From Desulfobacteraceae bacterium (GTDB lineage Bacteria > Desulfobacterota > DSM-4660 > Desulfatiglandales > Desulfatiglandaceae): a stretch of 64,000 nucleotides of DNA. Shown piece after piece: positions 43,303 through 51,519 of the stretch. The DNA lies in the NCBI GenBank assembly GCA_016844935.1, contig JAERTK010000139.1, positions 1 through 64,000 of the forward strand. The letters are read 5' to 3'. The position numbers and the translations under genes were made by a program. How positions within the stretch are numbered: position 1 is the first letter of the stretch; each line of letters begins with the position of its first letter. The notes under the pieces are model-generated. The model was not told the DNA's origin and did not search any database. It saw nothing but the letters and a program-made list of their open reading frames with translations.

Positions 43303-44316
43303 TTATTTACGTTTTGCAGCAGCGCGTTTGGAATAATAATTTGCCATAATGGCCATGAGCAGAAGGCCGCCTTGAGCAAAATACATCCATTGGGGACCAG
43401 CTCCCAATAGCGTCAATCCATTGAGCAGACTGATGAGGAATATGGCCCCGATGAGGGTTCCGGTAATGATATTTTTTCCATTGAAAATGACGGTTCCCAG
43501 CATGGCCGCAATAAACCCTTCCAACAAAAACCGTTCTCCCAGATCCACATTCCCGACAGCTTGGCGGGCGGAAAGAAGTATACCGCTGAATGTGCTCAGA
43601 AAACCGCAGATCACAAATGTCAGCATGGTCAGTTTTCTGATGTTCACTCCCGACAACCTGCACGCCTCAATGTTCCCCCCGATCATGGTGATGTTTCTAC
43701 CATAGCTGGTTTTTTCCATAAAGAGATAGGCGATCACAAAAACCACAGCCATGATAAAAATGGGAATCGGTATGTTCAATAAAGTGCCGTTCCCCAAATA
43801 CTCGAAATTTTCGGGCACAATATGAACACTTACCCCACCGGTGATGCCATAGAGAAAACCGACCAGAACAAACATGGTACCCAGGGTTGCAATAAGCGAA
43901 TTCATATACAACCGGGTCACCATAAGTCCGTTGCAGACCCCGATCAGAATGCCGATGGCCACACCGGCGGCGATACTCACCCATATATCATATCCCATAT
44001 TGCTCATGAGATGGCAGGTGAGCATGGCGGCGGCACCCGCGGCATTTCCCACAGAGAGATCCAGGCCCCCGGCGGCAATGACGATGGCCTCCCCAAAGGA
44101 GACAAAAGAAATTATGGCGGTTTCCGTGAGGATGTCGTAAAGATTTCCGAGGCTGATAAACCCGGGCCGCAAAATGCTGACGATCACGTAATAGATGGCG
44201 AAAACAACGAAGATACCGTACTGAATGATGTGCGGTCCGCTTTTTCTCGATTCCATCTCAATGGGCGCATTCACCGGTGCCGCCGTGGATACAGGATTAG
44301 AATTGGACTTGCTCAA
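43303..44316 (-). CDS. RbsC-type ABC sugar transporter permease (second copy)
   Basis: A 337-residue inner-membrane permease of the ribose/xylose family with about nine to ten membrane helices (PGFISLGNLYDILTETAIISFVSFGEAIVIAAGGLDLSVGNAAG is the typical helix 2-3 region; LSGVNIRKLTMLTFVICGFLSTFSGILLSAR and GTLIGAIFLISLLNGLTLLG follow). It is expected to pair with the other permease, since two different permeases are present. The start is TTG 44316 with AAGGAGGGGG upstream, overlapping the previous stop by 20 bases. Asn/Pro-rich residues 1-25 are cytosolic. Confidence 0.87.
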   Translation of the reverse strand: MSKSNSNPVSTAAPVNAPIEMESRKSGPHIIQYGIFVVFAIYYVIVSILRPGFISLGNLYDILTETAIISFVSFGEAIVIAAGGLDLSVGNAAGAAAMLTCHLMSNMGYDIWVSIAAGVAIGILIGVCNGLMVTRLYMNSLIATLGTMFVLVGFLYGITGGVSVHIVPENFEYLGNGTLLNIPIPIFIMAVVFVIAYLFMEKTSYGRNITMIGGNIEACRLSGVNIRKLTMLTFVICGFLSTFSGILLSARQAVGNVDLGERFLLEGFIAAMLGTVIFNGKNIITGTLIGAIFLISLLNGLTLLGAGPQWMYFAQGGLLLMAIMANYYSKRAAAKRK

Positions 44317-45259
44317 TTTTCCCCCTCCTTACAGAAGAGATAGCAACAGATATGATGAGGATAAGGCCCTGGGCAAAGGGAACCAGGTAGAACTTCATTC
44401 CCAAGGCGGTAAACCCGCTCAACAGGGTATAAAGGAAAAACGCACCGATAAGGGTCCCCGGGAAATTGGCTTTTCCGGCCTTAAAGGTTGCGGTTCCCAG
44501 AAAACATGCGGCAAGAACGGAAAGCAGAAGCGCTTTTCCGGCATACATGACCGCACCCCCGATGCGAAGTATTTCGATGTAACCGGCAAAGGCAAAAATG
44601 AGCCCTGCCAGGACAAAGACACCGGATTTCAGCAATTTTTCTCGAATACCGACCTCTTTTACCGCACTGATATTCTCCCCCAGAGCCCTGATGTATTGCC
44701 CCACGGGCGTTTGGGTTTGCAAAAACCAGCAGATGGCGAATAGAATAAAGAGATAGACCACCGGCAGGGGTATGGGTCCCAGTTTGGCTTGTACAATGGA
44801 AAGTACTTCCGGATCCCTGATCCAGGTGGTGATGCCCTGGTTGTAAATTCTTTCCGCGCCCATACAGATGAACATGACCGCTACACTGGCCAGGAAGGAA
44901 GGGAGATTCAGCACTACGATCAAAATGGCGTTGAGCAGGCCCGTTCCCAAGCCGATGGCCAGGCAGACCAGCGTCACCGTACCGATGGAGTGCCCCCCTT
45001 TGAGCATTCCCGCCAATACGGCCCCAACCAGACCCACGACCCCGCCGTAGGAAAGATCGATCTCACCGGTAATAAGAACAAAGGTCAAACCAAAGGCGCA
45101 GATCCCCAGGGAAGTGGATTGAACCAGAATGTTCTGCAGGTTCTGTCCGCTGAAAAACCCCCGGGATGCAAAGGAAAAAAAGATGATCGCGGCAATGAAA
45201 GCAAAGGTTGCCCCGTAATTATTAATGACCTCTTTTAGCGTTGTTGGCTGATTCCGCAT
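44297..45259 (-). CDS. RbsC-type ABC sugar transporter permease (first copy)
   Basis: About 320 residues, the partner permease. The family pattern is seen in QNILVQSTSLGICAFGLTFVLITGEIDLSYGGVVGLVG, GLLNAILIVVLNLPSFLASVAVMFICMG and GTLIGAFFLYTLLSGFTALG. ATG 45259 is chosen because GGGAGAG lies 5 nt upstream; a GTG 12 nt earlier overlaps that site. The start overlaps the ATPase gene by 38 bases, and the end overlaps the next permease, showing strong coupling. The two permeases are diverged, so a heterodimeric channel is expected. Confidence 0.87.
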   Translation of the reverse strand: MRNQPTTLKEVINNYGATFAFIAAIIFFSFASRGFFSGQNLQNILVQSTSLGICAFGLTFVLITGEIDLSYGGVVGLVGAVLAGMLKGGHSIGTVTLVCLAIGLGTGLLNAILIVVLNLPSFLASVAVMFICMGAERIYNQGITTWIRDPEVLSIVQAKLGPIPLPVVYLFILFAICWFLQTQTPVGQYIRALGENISAVKEVGIREKLLKSGVFVLAGLIFAFAGYIEILRIGGAVMYAGKALLLSVLAACFLGTATFKAGKANFPGTLIGAFFLYTLLSGFTALGMKFYLVPFAQGLILIISVAISSVRRGKIEQVQF

Positions 45260-46778
45260 AATCTCTCCCACCCATAACGTAGTATAGCACTTCCTCCCGG
45301 TTGGTTGCCTCTGTTTCCAGTTCCTTGATGATCCGGCCGCGGAACATCACAAGGACGCGATCACACAAAGACAACACCTCCGTAAGCTCATTGGAAATAA
45401 AAATGACGCCTGACCCCTTTCGGGCAAGCTCAACAATGAGCTTGTAAATATCATATTTTCCACCCACATCGATCCCTTTGGTCGGCTCATCGAACATATA
45501 GACGTTTGAATCACTCATGAGCCATTTTGCCACCACCACCTTCTGCTGGGTTCCACCACTTAAGAACTGTACTTCCTGTTCAGTTGTGGGTGTGGCGATG
45601 GCGAGGGTGCTGATATATTCTTTTACGGTCTTGATCTCCAGATCCTGGTTGATCCAGGAAGGACCCGCGCAGAATTTTTTCTTGAGCGCCGCCAGGGTGA
45701 TGTTTCTTCTGACCGATTCATTCCCCACCAGCCCCTGGGCTCTTCTTTCCTCGGGTATCAGGGCCAGACCGTGGCGGAGGGCATCCTGTGGCGTGTTGAT
45801 CCTTACCTTCAGGCCGGAAACGTGGATGTCACCCTTCTGTTTGGGGTCCGCACCGAATATGGCGCGCGCCACCTCGCTTTTACCGGCGCCGATGCTGCCG
45901 ACAATTCCCAGGATTTCACCTGATTTCAGTTCGAACCCGATGTCCTCGCCCTTTTCCTTGGGAAAAAGGTTCGTAACAGACAGCATGGTATCCCCAATGG
46001 GGACATGCTCTTTGGGAACCTGCTGGGTAATCTCGCGGCCCAGCATATGTTTCACCAGTTCAGTCTTGGGCAGAGCTTCGGTTTGTTCGGTGATGATCTT
46101 GCGCCCGTCCCTTAAAACTGTTACGCGATCGCAGATGCGGTAGATTTCTTCAAGCCGGTGTGAAATGTAGACCACCGTCAGATTTTTCTCTTTGGCCCTC
46201 TCAAGGAATGCAAAAAATTCATCCGACGCCTTTTGATCCAGACGGGCAGTGGGTTCATCCAGTATCAGAATGCGGGGAGAGTTTACCAGGGATCTGGCAA
46301 TGGACACTAACTGCTGCTGGGAAATGCTGAGGTTTTCCACCAGGTCTTCAACGTCGATTTCAGACGTGACCTCGGCCAAGAATCTGTCAGCCATTTTGTG
46401 CATGGCCTTCCAGTCAATTTTCCCAAGCCATTTGACCGGTTCTCTACCCAGACAGATATTTTGAGCCACTGTCAACATGGGGATCAGGTTCAAATCCTGG
46501 TGAATCAGGCTCAAACCCAACTCCTGCACGCCGCGTATCCCCAGGTCTTTCACATTTTGACCCTCGATGAAGATGTTCCCTTCTTCCTCGATATATTCCC
46601 GGACAATGGTCTTCATGAGCGTGGATTTGCCAGCGCCGTTTTCTCCACAAAGGGCATGCACTTCTCCACGGGTGACCTCAAAGTCCAACGCTTTCAAGGC
46701 TTTGACGCCCGGAAAAGATTTTGAAACCCTCTCGGTCCTGATGACGATATTTCCTGGATCATCCTTTGGACTGTTCAT
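45222..46778 (-). CDS. RbsA/XylG-type double ATPase of a sugar importer
   Basis: Powers the importer from the cytosolic face. The 518 residues hold two nucleotide-binding domains: domain 1 with CGENGAGKST, LSISQQQLVSIARSL and ILILDEPTARLD; domain 2 with GSIGAGKSE (a diverged but lysine-containing P-loop), LSGGTQQKVVVAKWL and VYMFDEPTKGID. This arrangement is that of the carbohydrate-uptake class 2 family (ribose, xylose, galactose, and purine nucleosides). ATG 46778 has GGAGA 5 nt upstream; the open frame extends six codons further. It follows the binding-protein gene after a 71-base spacer with a strong stem-loop. Confidence 0.9.
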   Translation of the reverse strand: MNSPKDDPGNIVIRTERVSKSFPGVKALKALDFEVTRGEVHALCGENGAGKSTLMKTIVREYIEEEGNIFIEGQNVKDLGIRGVQELGLSLIHQDLNLIPMLTVAQNICLGREPVKWLGKIDWKAMHKMADRFLAEVTSEIDVEDLVENLSISQQQLVSIARSLVNSPRILILDEPTARLDQKASDEFFAFLERAKEKNLTVVYISHRLEEIYRICDRVTVLRDGRKIITEQTEALPKTELVKHMLGREITQQVPKEHVPIGDTMLSVTNLFPKEKGEDIGFELKSGEILGIVGSIGAGKSEVARAIFGADPKQKGDIHVSGLKVRINTPQDALRHGLALIPEERRAQGLVGNESVRRNITLAALKKKFCAGPSWINQDLEIKTVKEYISTLAIATPTTEQEVQFLSGGTQQKVVVAKWLMSDSNVYMFDEPTKGIDVGGKYDIYKLIVELARKGSGVIFISNELTEVLSLCDRVLVMFRGRIIKELETEATNREEVLYYVMGGRDYAESANNAKRGH

Positions 46779-46806
46779 CTTGTCTCCATAACGCATTGAT
46801 CCTCAA

Positions 46807-46837
46807 CACACGGGTCCCTTTCGTGAGGACCCGTGTG
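46807..46837 (-). promoter_or_regulatory. Intercistronic stem-loop after the binding-protein gene
   Basis: CACACGGGTCC (46807-46817) and GGACCCGTGTG (46827-46837) form a perfect 11-bp stem with a 9-base loop. It stands 12 bases after the solute-binding-protein stop and before the ATPase gene. Such structures stabilise the 5' mRNA and let only part of transcription continue, so that the binding protein is made in excess over the membrane components. No T tract follows, so partial rather than full termination is likely. Confidence 0.65.
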
Positions 46838-46849
46838 AAGCCCATTGAA

Positions 46850-47881
46850 TTACCAGGGTTTTTTGATCTTTGTGCCGGAAAAATTGCCATCCCAGCAAGC
46901 ATCTACACTTTTATAGATTTTCTTCGGTTTAAACTCATCAACCCCTTTGGTCGCCACATAGGAAACGCCGATAACCGAAAGGGATGGAAGACTTGCTTTG
47001 GCTTCCTGTACCGTCTTGAATCCCATGGCCGCTTCCATGGCCTTGGCAGCAGCGGTTCCCTGGACAACGGGCTCGATACCCACAACCGCGGTGGCCGGAC
47101 AACGGGGTTTGTGCATCTGGGCCAGAAGGGCCGCTTCCTGATCGATACTGATAACGGAAACCTGTTTCTCTTTCTTCATTTCCTTGATGGCCTTGATGGC
47201 TCCCACGGCGGGCAGACCCCAGGTGGTGGCCACGCCTTTCAGATCTGGATGAGCCCGAAGGGTCGCCTTGGTAATCTTATAGGCATTGTTGACGGGATCA
47301 GCCGGGTTAACCTCGTGGTATTCGCCGATCATTTTGATTTCCGGGAACCATCTCAATACTTCCCCATAGGCCCTCTTTCTAACTTCAAGCGTATGCCATC
47401 CGGCGGCGTCCATGCCGATGTATTTTCCGGAGCCCCGCATCTGGTTGACCAGCCACACGGCCAGGTTGGTGCTGCCCTGCCAGCTATCTTCAACGGAGTT
47501 ATGCACAGCGTAGGGCAGAAACATGATGACGGTCACCACCGGGATATTGGCGTCCCATGCTTTTTTGGAGACGTCCAGGAAAGCATCCCCTTCGCCACCT
47601 TTAATAACGATGCCGTCAACGCCCATGGAGATGAAATTCTCCACATCGGCCTTTTGTTGTCCCGTTTTTCCCTGGGCATTGGTGCTGATCACCTTGACGC
47701 CTTTTTTCTCCAGATAGTCGATGATGGTCTGATTACACCTGGCGTTCCAGTCGTTCCCTAACCACAAGTTAGACACTCCCACAACCTTTTGTTTGGCCAG
47801 GGCGGGGGTAAAACAAAAACAAATGGACAAAACCACGAGTAACAATAAAATTGGCAGACGCTTCAAACTTCTTTTTCCCAT
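46850..47881 (-). CDS. Periplasmic sugar-binding protein of the importer (RbsB-like)
   Basis: Captures the substrate in the periplasm. About 343 residues. A Sec signal (KRLPILLLLVVLSICFCF, cut after TPALA) precedes a type I periplasmic-binding fold: VVGVSNLWLGNDWNARCNQTIIDYLEKKG, VDGIVIKGGEGDAFLDVSKKAWDANIPVVTV, then the second lobe with HPDLKGVATTWGLPAVGAIKA. Unlike classic RbsB it shows several additional Trp/His residues in the pocket region (NSVEDSWQGS, WHTLEV), so the ligand may not be ribose. ATG 47881 has GGAGG about 6 nt upstream. The frame is open 23 codons further but without a signal-like sequence. It is the first gene of the importer operon. Confidence 0.86.
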   Translation of the reverse strand: MGKRSLKRLPILLLLVVLSICFCFTPALAKQKVVGVSNLWLGNDWNARCNQTIIDYLEKKGVKVISTNAQGKTGQQKADVENFISMGVDGIVIKGGEGDAFLDVSKKAWDANIPVVTVIMFLPYAVHNSVEDSWQGSTNLAVWLVNQMRGSGKYIGMDAAGWHTLEVRKRAYGEVLRWFPEIKMIGEYHEVNPADPVNNAYKITKATLRAHPDLKGVATTWGLPAVGAIKAIKEMKKEKQVSVISIDQEAALLAQMHKPRCPATAVVGIEPVVQGTAAAKAMEAAMGFKTVQEAKASLPSLSVIGVSYVATKGVDEFKPKKIYKSVDACWDGNFSGTKIKKPW

Positions 47882-48092
47882 GATGATACCTCCGATGTTG
47901 TTATGATTGATGATGTCTTTTGGGGTTACACGACGCGATGAAAAGACCACCTCCTTTCTCTAAGGCATAATTAGGGTTGTAATCAACACCAAGTTAACCT
48001 GAAAATCAACGGGCTATCTTCAGTTCATTCATAAATATTAGGGTATCGTAGAGCGCATAAAGCTAAAGAGGCTTAGAGGTCTAACGAATATA

Positions 48093-48125
48093 CCAAGTAC
48101 TATTGGCATTTCATTTTGTTGTCAA
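48093..48125 (-). promoter_or_regulatory. Probable promoter and operator of the importer operon
   Basis: On the minus strand TTGACA (48125-48120) is followed after 17 bases by TAGTAC. The imperfect palindrome CCAAGTACTATTGG (48093-48106) covers that -10 element. A GntR/FCD repressor binding there would block RNA polymerase, and its gene is divergent 350 bases away. The CCAA...TTGG symmetry is plausible for FadR-type regulators but not proven. The leader would be about 200 bases, without a visible gene. Confidence 0.45.
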
Positions 48126-48368
48126 GATTTTTTTTGAGCGGACCCCGATTCTCCCAGGAATCCCCATGATCTCACAAAGCGGCTCCTGGCAGAATTTCAT
48201 GTAATCCAAATGGAATCAATAACCGTATTATTTAATATATAAGGTACTTACAATGAAAATAGACAATATGATTCAAGGATGCCCTGCAAGGGGACATATT
48301 TTCCAACGCATTTTGGCTCTCGCACATAACAGGCCAAAATCTTAGCCAATTTTAGCGCTATTTTTTTG

Positions 48369-48398
48369 TTGACAAGGGATTTGATTTTATATTAGAAA
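48369..48398 (+). promoter_or_regulatory. Probable promoter of the GntR gene
   Basis: TTGACA (48369-48374) is a perfect -35 element, followed after 18 bases by TAGAAA (4 of 6). ACCAATA repeats occur just downstream at about 48400 and 48425, the same half-site as in the importer operator, so autoregulation is likely. The remaining spacer (47882-48439) shows no gene. Confidence 0.45.
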
Positions 48399-48439
48399 AA
48401 CCAATATAGATAGTCAGTGATCATACCAATAGAGAACTT

Positions 48440-49171
48440 ATGCAATTCGACCATATGAACACCCTATATTCTCCAATCAAACCCAGAAAAATCTCCGATG
48501 AAATCGTGGAGCAGATCAGGTCATTGATACTCCAGGGAAATCTGAAACCCGGAGAAAGCCTGCCGCCTGAAAGGACCCTGGCCAAATCCTTGAATGTGAG
48601 CCGGGTTTCTTTACGGGAAGCTTTAAACACGCTTCAGAGTATGGGACTCCTGGAGATTCAACAGGGAAATCGAACCTGTGTACGCCCCATCACCACCCGT
48701 TCCATTCACGACCCCCTGGTTTCTTTCGCAAAAAGTTCGGCAGCCAACATTATGAAGATTTTCGAGATCAGGAAGTATCTGGAACTGGGGGTCGTCGCCC
48801 TGGCCGCCGACCGGGCAACCCATGAACAGATCGATTATCTGGAGAGGCTTCTAAAGGAAATGGAGGAAGATCTCCGGATGAATCGTTTGGGCGCCAGAGC
48901 AGATCACGAATTTCATACAACCCTTGCTGATGCAACCCATAACGAAGCGTATATCCATGTCATGAAGACCATATACGACCTCCTGCAGGAAGAACATCGG
49001 ATTGCATGGGGCGGCATATTCAGAAAAAAGAACATGCGGAAAGAATTGTTCGAGCAACACAAAATCATCCTGGAAGCGGTAAAAGAACGCGACCCGGATA
49101 AAGGCAGGGAAGGGGCGCTGGCACATCTCAAGTACGTAGAAGAAAAGTGGAAAGCGGCCCTGTCCCTGTAA
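48440..49171 (+). CDS. FadR-family GntR transcriptional regulator
   Basis: A 243-residue DNA-binding repressor or activator. The winged helix lies at about 20-85 (ISDEIVEQIRSLILQGNLKPGESLPPERTLAKSLNVSRVSLREALNTLQSMGLL), and the FCD ligand domain follows, with the metal-binding His/Asp pattern (RADHEFHTTLADATHNE, then EQHKIILEAVKERD). FCD regulators respond to small organic acids such as lactate, glycolate, gluconate or acyl-CoA. It stands between the divergent importer operon and the molybdenum modules, whose first gene starts 27 bases after its stop, so it probably controls both. ATG 48440 is used; the ATG at 48455 is also possible. Confidence 0.88.
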   Translation: MQFDHMNTLYSPIKPRKISDEIVEQIRSLILQGNLKPGESLPPERTLAKSLNVSRVSLREALNTLQSMGLLEIQQGNRTCVRPITTRSIHDPLVSFAKSSAANIMKIFEIRKYLELGVVALAADRATHEQIDYLERLLKEMEEDLRMNRLGARADHEFHTTLADATHNEAYIHVMKTIYDLLQEEHRIAWGGIFRKKNMRKELFEQHKIILEAVKERDPDKGREGALAHLKYVEEKWKAALSL

Positions 49172-49198
49172 TCTGACATTTCCACTGTGAGGGAAACA

Positions 49199-49846
49199 AT
49201 GGCTAAAGTAAAGATAGAAATTGATGGACAGAAGCTGAGCGTTCTGGAAAGGACAACGATTCTGAAAGCGGCCCAGGATGCGGAAATCAACATTCCGACC
49301 CTTTGCCACAGGCCGGATCTGACCCCTGAAGGGCTCTGCCGAGTCTGCGTGGTGGAAGTGGAAGGGGCTCCCAGACTGGTGGCTTCCTGCCACACGCCGG
49401 TTACCAATGGAATGGTGATTCACACCCGCACCCCAAAGGTCCTGGCCACTCGAAAAGTCGTCATCGAACTGTTGCTGGCAGGGCATACGGGACCGTGTGT
49501 GACCGATGAATGTGCGGGGGACTGTGAACTACACCACCTGGCAGCCGACCTGGAAGTGGGTCTGCCCCGATTTCAGGTAAAGAAAAGACGGGCGTACCCG
49601 GTGGAAAAAATCAGCCCCTACGTTCAAAGGGACATGGGCCGCTGTATTTTGTGCAGACGGTGCATTAGGGCCTGCGCTCAGATTGTCAAAAAAGATGTTT
49701 TTGCCATGGCCTACCGGGGCTTTGATTCCAAGGTGGTGGTAGACTGCGATGTGCCGCTCGACAAAGAGGTCTGCAAAGATTGTGGCATCTGCATCGACCA
49801 CTGTCCCACAAGTGCGTTGACCCAGCCGAAAGAGGGGGTGTGTTAA
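49199..49846 (+). CDS. HoxU/NuoG-N-like Fe-S subunit, module 1
   Basis: Part of an NAD-reducing electron module. About 215 residues: a plant-type 2Fe-2S ferredoxin domain with PTLCHRPDLTPEGLCRVCVVEVEGAPRLVASC, a NADH_G-type cluster region (HTGPCVTDECAGDCELHHLA) and a C-terminal 2x4Fe-4S domain (CILCRRCIRACAQI, CKDCGICIDHCP). The NuoE- and NuoF-like subunits follow, so the three resemble the diaphorase part of bidirectional hydrogenases and NAD-dependent formate dehydrogenases; here they serve a molybdenum hydroxylase. ATG 49199 is 27 bases after the GntR gene. The DNA is about 90% identical to the second copy at 55858. Confidence 0.85.
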   Translation: MAKVKIEIDGQKLSVLERTTILKAAQDAEINIPTLCHRPDLTPEGLCRVCVVEVEGAPRLVASCHTPVTNGMVIHTRTPKVLATRKVVIELLLAGHTGPCVTDECAGDCELHHLAADLEVGLPRFQVKKRRAYPVEKISPYVQRDMGRCILCRRCIRACAQIVKKDVFAMAYRGFDSKVVVDCDVPLDKEVCKDCGICIDHCPTSALTQPKEGVC

Positions 49847-49848
49847 GA

Positions 49849-50253
49849 ATGGAAAAACTGCTGAACATGATCAAGGAAGAACAAACCCAAAACGGATATG
49901 TGTCCGAAGAAGCCATGAACCATATTTCCCAGGACCTGGAACTGCCCCTGGCCCATGTGTACGGTGTGACCACTTTTTATTCTTTTCTCTCCACCGAACC
50001 CCTGGGCCGGCATGTGATCCGCATCTGCAAAAGCATCCCCTGCTTTCTTCAAAATGGGGAGTCGGTTGCCGCATCCCTTGAAAAAAACTTAGGGATTTCC
50101 CCCGGTGAGACCACCACCGATGGCCGGTTCACCTTTGAGCTGACCAACTGCATCGGTGCCTGCGACCAGGCGCCGGCCATGCTGGTGGATGATGAACTGT
50201 ATGGAAATCTGACCCCGAGCAAGATCAAGAAAATACTGCAATCCTACGACTAG
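49849..50253 (+). CDS. NuoE-like 2Fe-2S thioredoxin-fold subunit, module 1
   Basis: A 134-residue subunit that passes electrons between the NuoF and HoxU clusters. The four cluster cysteines are visible in RICKSIPC and NCIGACDQAP, with the CxxxxC...CxxxC spacing of NuoE. The N-terminal helices (LNMIKEEQTQNGYVSEEAMN) are typical. ATG 49849 follows the previous stop by 2 bases (TTAAGAATGG). The first ~230 bases of this gene and the last ~70 of the previous gene are almost identical to the second module. Confidence 0.88.
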   Translation: MEKLLNMIKEEQTQNGYVSEEAMNHISQDLELPLAHVYGVTTFYSFLSTEPLGRHVIRICKSIPCFLQNGESVAASLEKNLGISPGETTTDGRFTFELTNCIGACDQAPAMLVDDELYGNLTPSKIKKILQSYD

Positions 50254-50272
50254 CCATCTGGAGGACAAGACC

Positions 50273-51490
50273 GTGCCAGAGAAAAAAATCCTGACCGACA
50301 AAATTGAAAAGATCGACCCGGGCCGCATCGGCAGCTACGGCGGGTTCAAAGCCCTTGAAAAAGCGCGTGGCATGTCCCCTGAAGACGTTATTGAAACAGT
50401 GAAAGCATCAGGACTTCGGGGCCGGGGGGGTGCAGGGTTTCCCTGCGGCGCCAAATGGGAAATGGCCAAAAACCAAGCGGGGGATGAAAAGTATCTCATC
50501 TGCAATGCGGACGAGGGGGAGGTGGGAACCTTTAAAGACCGCCACCTACTTTCCCAAAATCCCTTTGCCCTTCTGGAAGGGATCGCCATCGCCGCCTACG
50601 CCATGGGCGCCCAGAAAGCTTACATCTACCTTCGAGCCGAATACCGCTACCTGCTGAAGGGTCTTATGGAGGCCATTTCACAGGCCAGGACAAAAGGGGT
50701 TCTCAATGATCTGGACCTGGTCGTTCAGGAAGGGGCGGGGGCTTACATCTGCGGTGAAGAATCGGCGCTCATGAACTCCATCGAAGGAAAACGGGGGGAA
50801 TCCAGGCTCAGACCGCCCTTCCCTACCCAAAACGGTCTATTTGGAAAACCGACCATCATCAACAATGTGGAAACCCTGTGTAACATCCCTCACATTATCC
50901 AAAACGGGGCTGACTGGTACCGGACGCTCGGGACAGAACAAAGCAAGGGGACCAAGCTCTTCTGCGTGAGCGGGGATGTTCCAAGCCCCGGGGTCTACGA
51001 GATGGAACTGGGGTGCAGCCTTCGGGAACTGTTGGATCTTGCCGGCGCCAAAGATATTAAATGGGCGCAGGTGGGCGGTTCCACCGGCGGAATTATCCCC
51101 GTAGAAAATTTGGAAACACCCCTTTCCTACGATACGGTCCTGGGTTCGGGAGCCGTCATGGTCTTTAACGAAAGCCGTGATGTGGTCGATTTTGTGTATC
51201 GCACCATGGAATTTCTAAAGGAGGAATCCTGCGGCAAGTGCACCCCCTGCCGGGAAGGGACCGAGGTCATGGTGGAGATTCTGGGGCGTCTTGTAAACGG
51301 TGAAGGGGTCGCCGAAGATATGGCCGTGCTCCGGGAGTTGTCTGGGACCATGCGTCTCAGTGCCCTTTGCGGTCTGGGGCAGTCGGCACCCATACCGGTT
51401 CTGGACACCCTTACATATTTCAGTGAGGATTACGAAAACCGCATCAGCCAGTCGCTGCTGCTCAGAAGTCTAAAAGCCATAAACGGATAA
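50273..51490 (+). CDS. NuoF-like NAD/FMN/4Fe-4S subunit, module 1
   Basis: The NAD-binding subunit of about 405 residues. GLRGRGGAGFPCGAKWE and ICNADEGEVGTFKDR form the FMN site, GAGAYICGEESALMNSIEGKRGESRLRPPFP the NAD site, and ESCGKCTPCREGTEVM with a distal Cys in SALCGLG binds the N3 4Fe-4S cluster. The C-terminal part is complete, and there is no N-terminal thioredoxin domain. The start is GTG 50273 with GGAGG upstream. It should let the molybdenum enzyme reduce NAD+ directly instead of ferredoxin or a quinone. Confidence 0.88.
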   Translation: MPEKKILTDKIEKIDPGRIGSYGGFKALEKARGMSPEDVIETVKASGLRGRGGAGFPCGAKWEMAKNQAGDEKYLICNADEGEVGTFKDRHLLSQNPFALLEGIAIAAYAMGAQKAYIYLRAEYRYLLKGLMEAISQARTKGVLNDLDLVVQEGAGAYICGEESALMNSIEGKRGESRLRPPFPTQNGLFGKPTIINNVETLCNIPHIIQNGADWYRTLGTEQSKGTKLFCVSGDVPSPGVYEMELGCSLRELLDLAGAKDIKWAQVGGSTGGIIPVENLETPLSYDTVLGSGAVMVFNESRDVVDFVYRTMEFLKEESCGKCTPCREGTEVMVEILGRLVNGEGVAEDMAVLRELSGTMRLSALCGLGQSAPIPVLDTLTYFSEDYENRISQSLLLRSLKAING

Positions 51491-51519
51491 TTTTGACGGT
51501 CTTAAGGAGGTCGTGAAAA

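Noticed and set aside
46766-47761. Plus-strand open frame of 331 codons opposite the sugar-binding protein
   Set aside because: No start signal or domain; it mirrors a gene with a signal peptide and a well-known fold.
49199-51490. HoxU/NuoE/NuoF as part of a hydrogenase or formate dehydrogenase
   Set aside because: No HoxH/HoxY or formate dehydrogenase catalytic gene is present, and the three genes are followed directly by molybdenum hydroxylase subunits in both copies.
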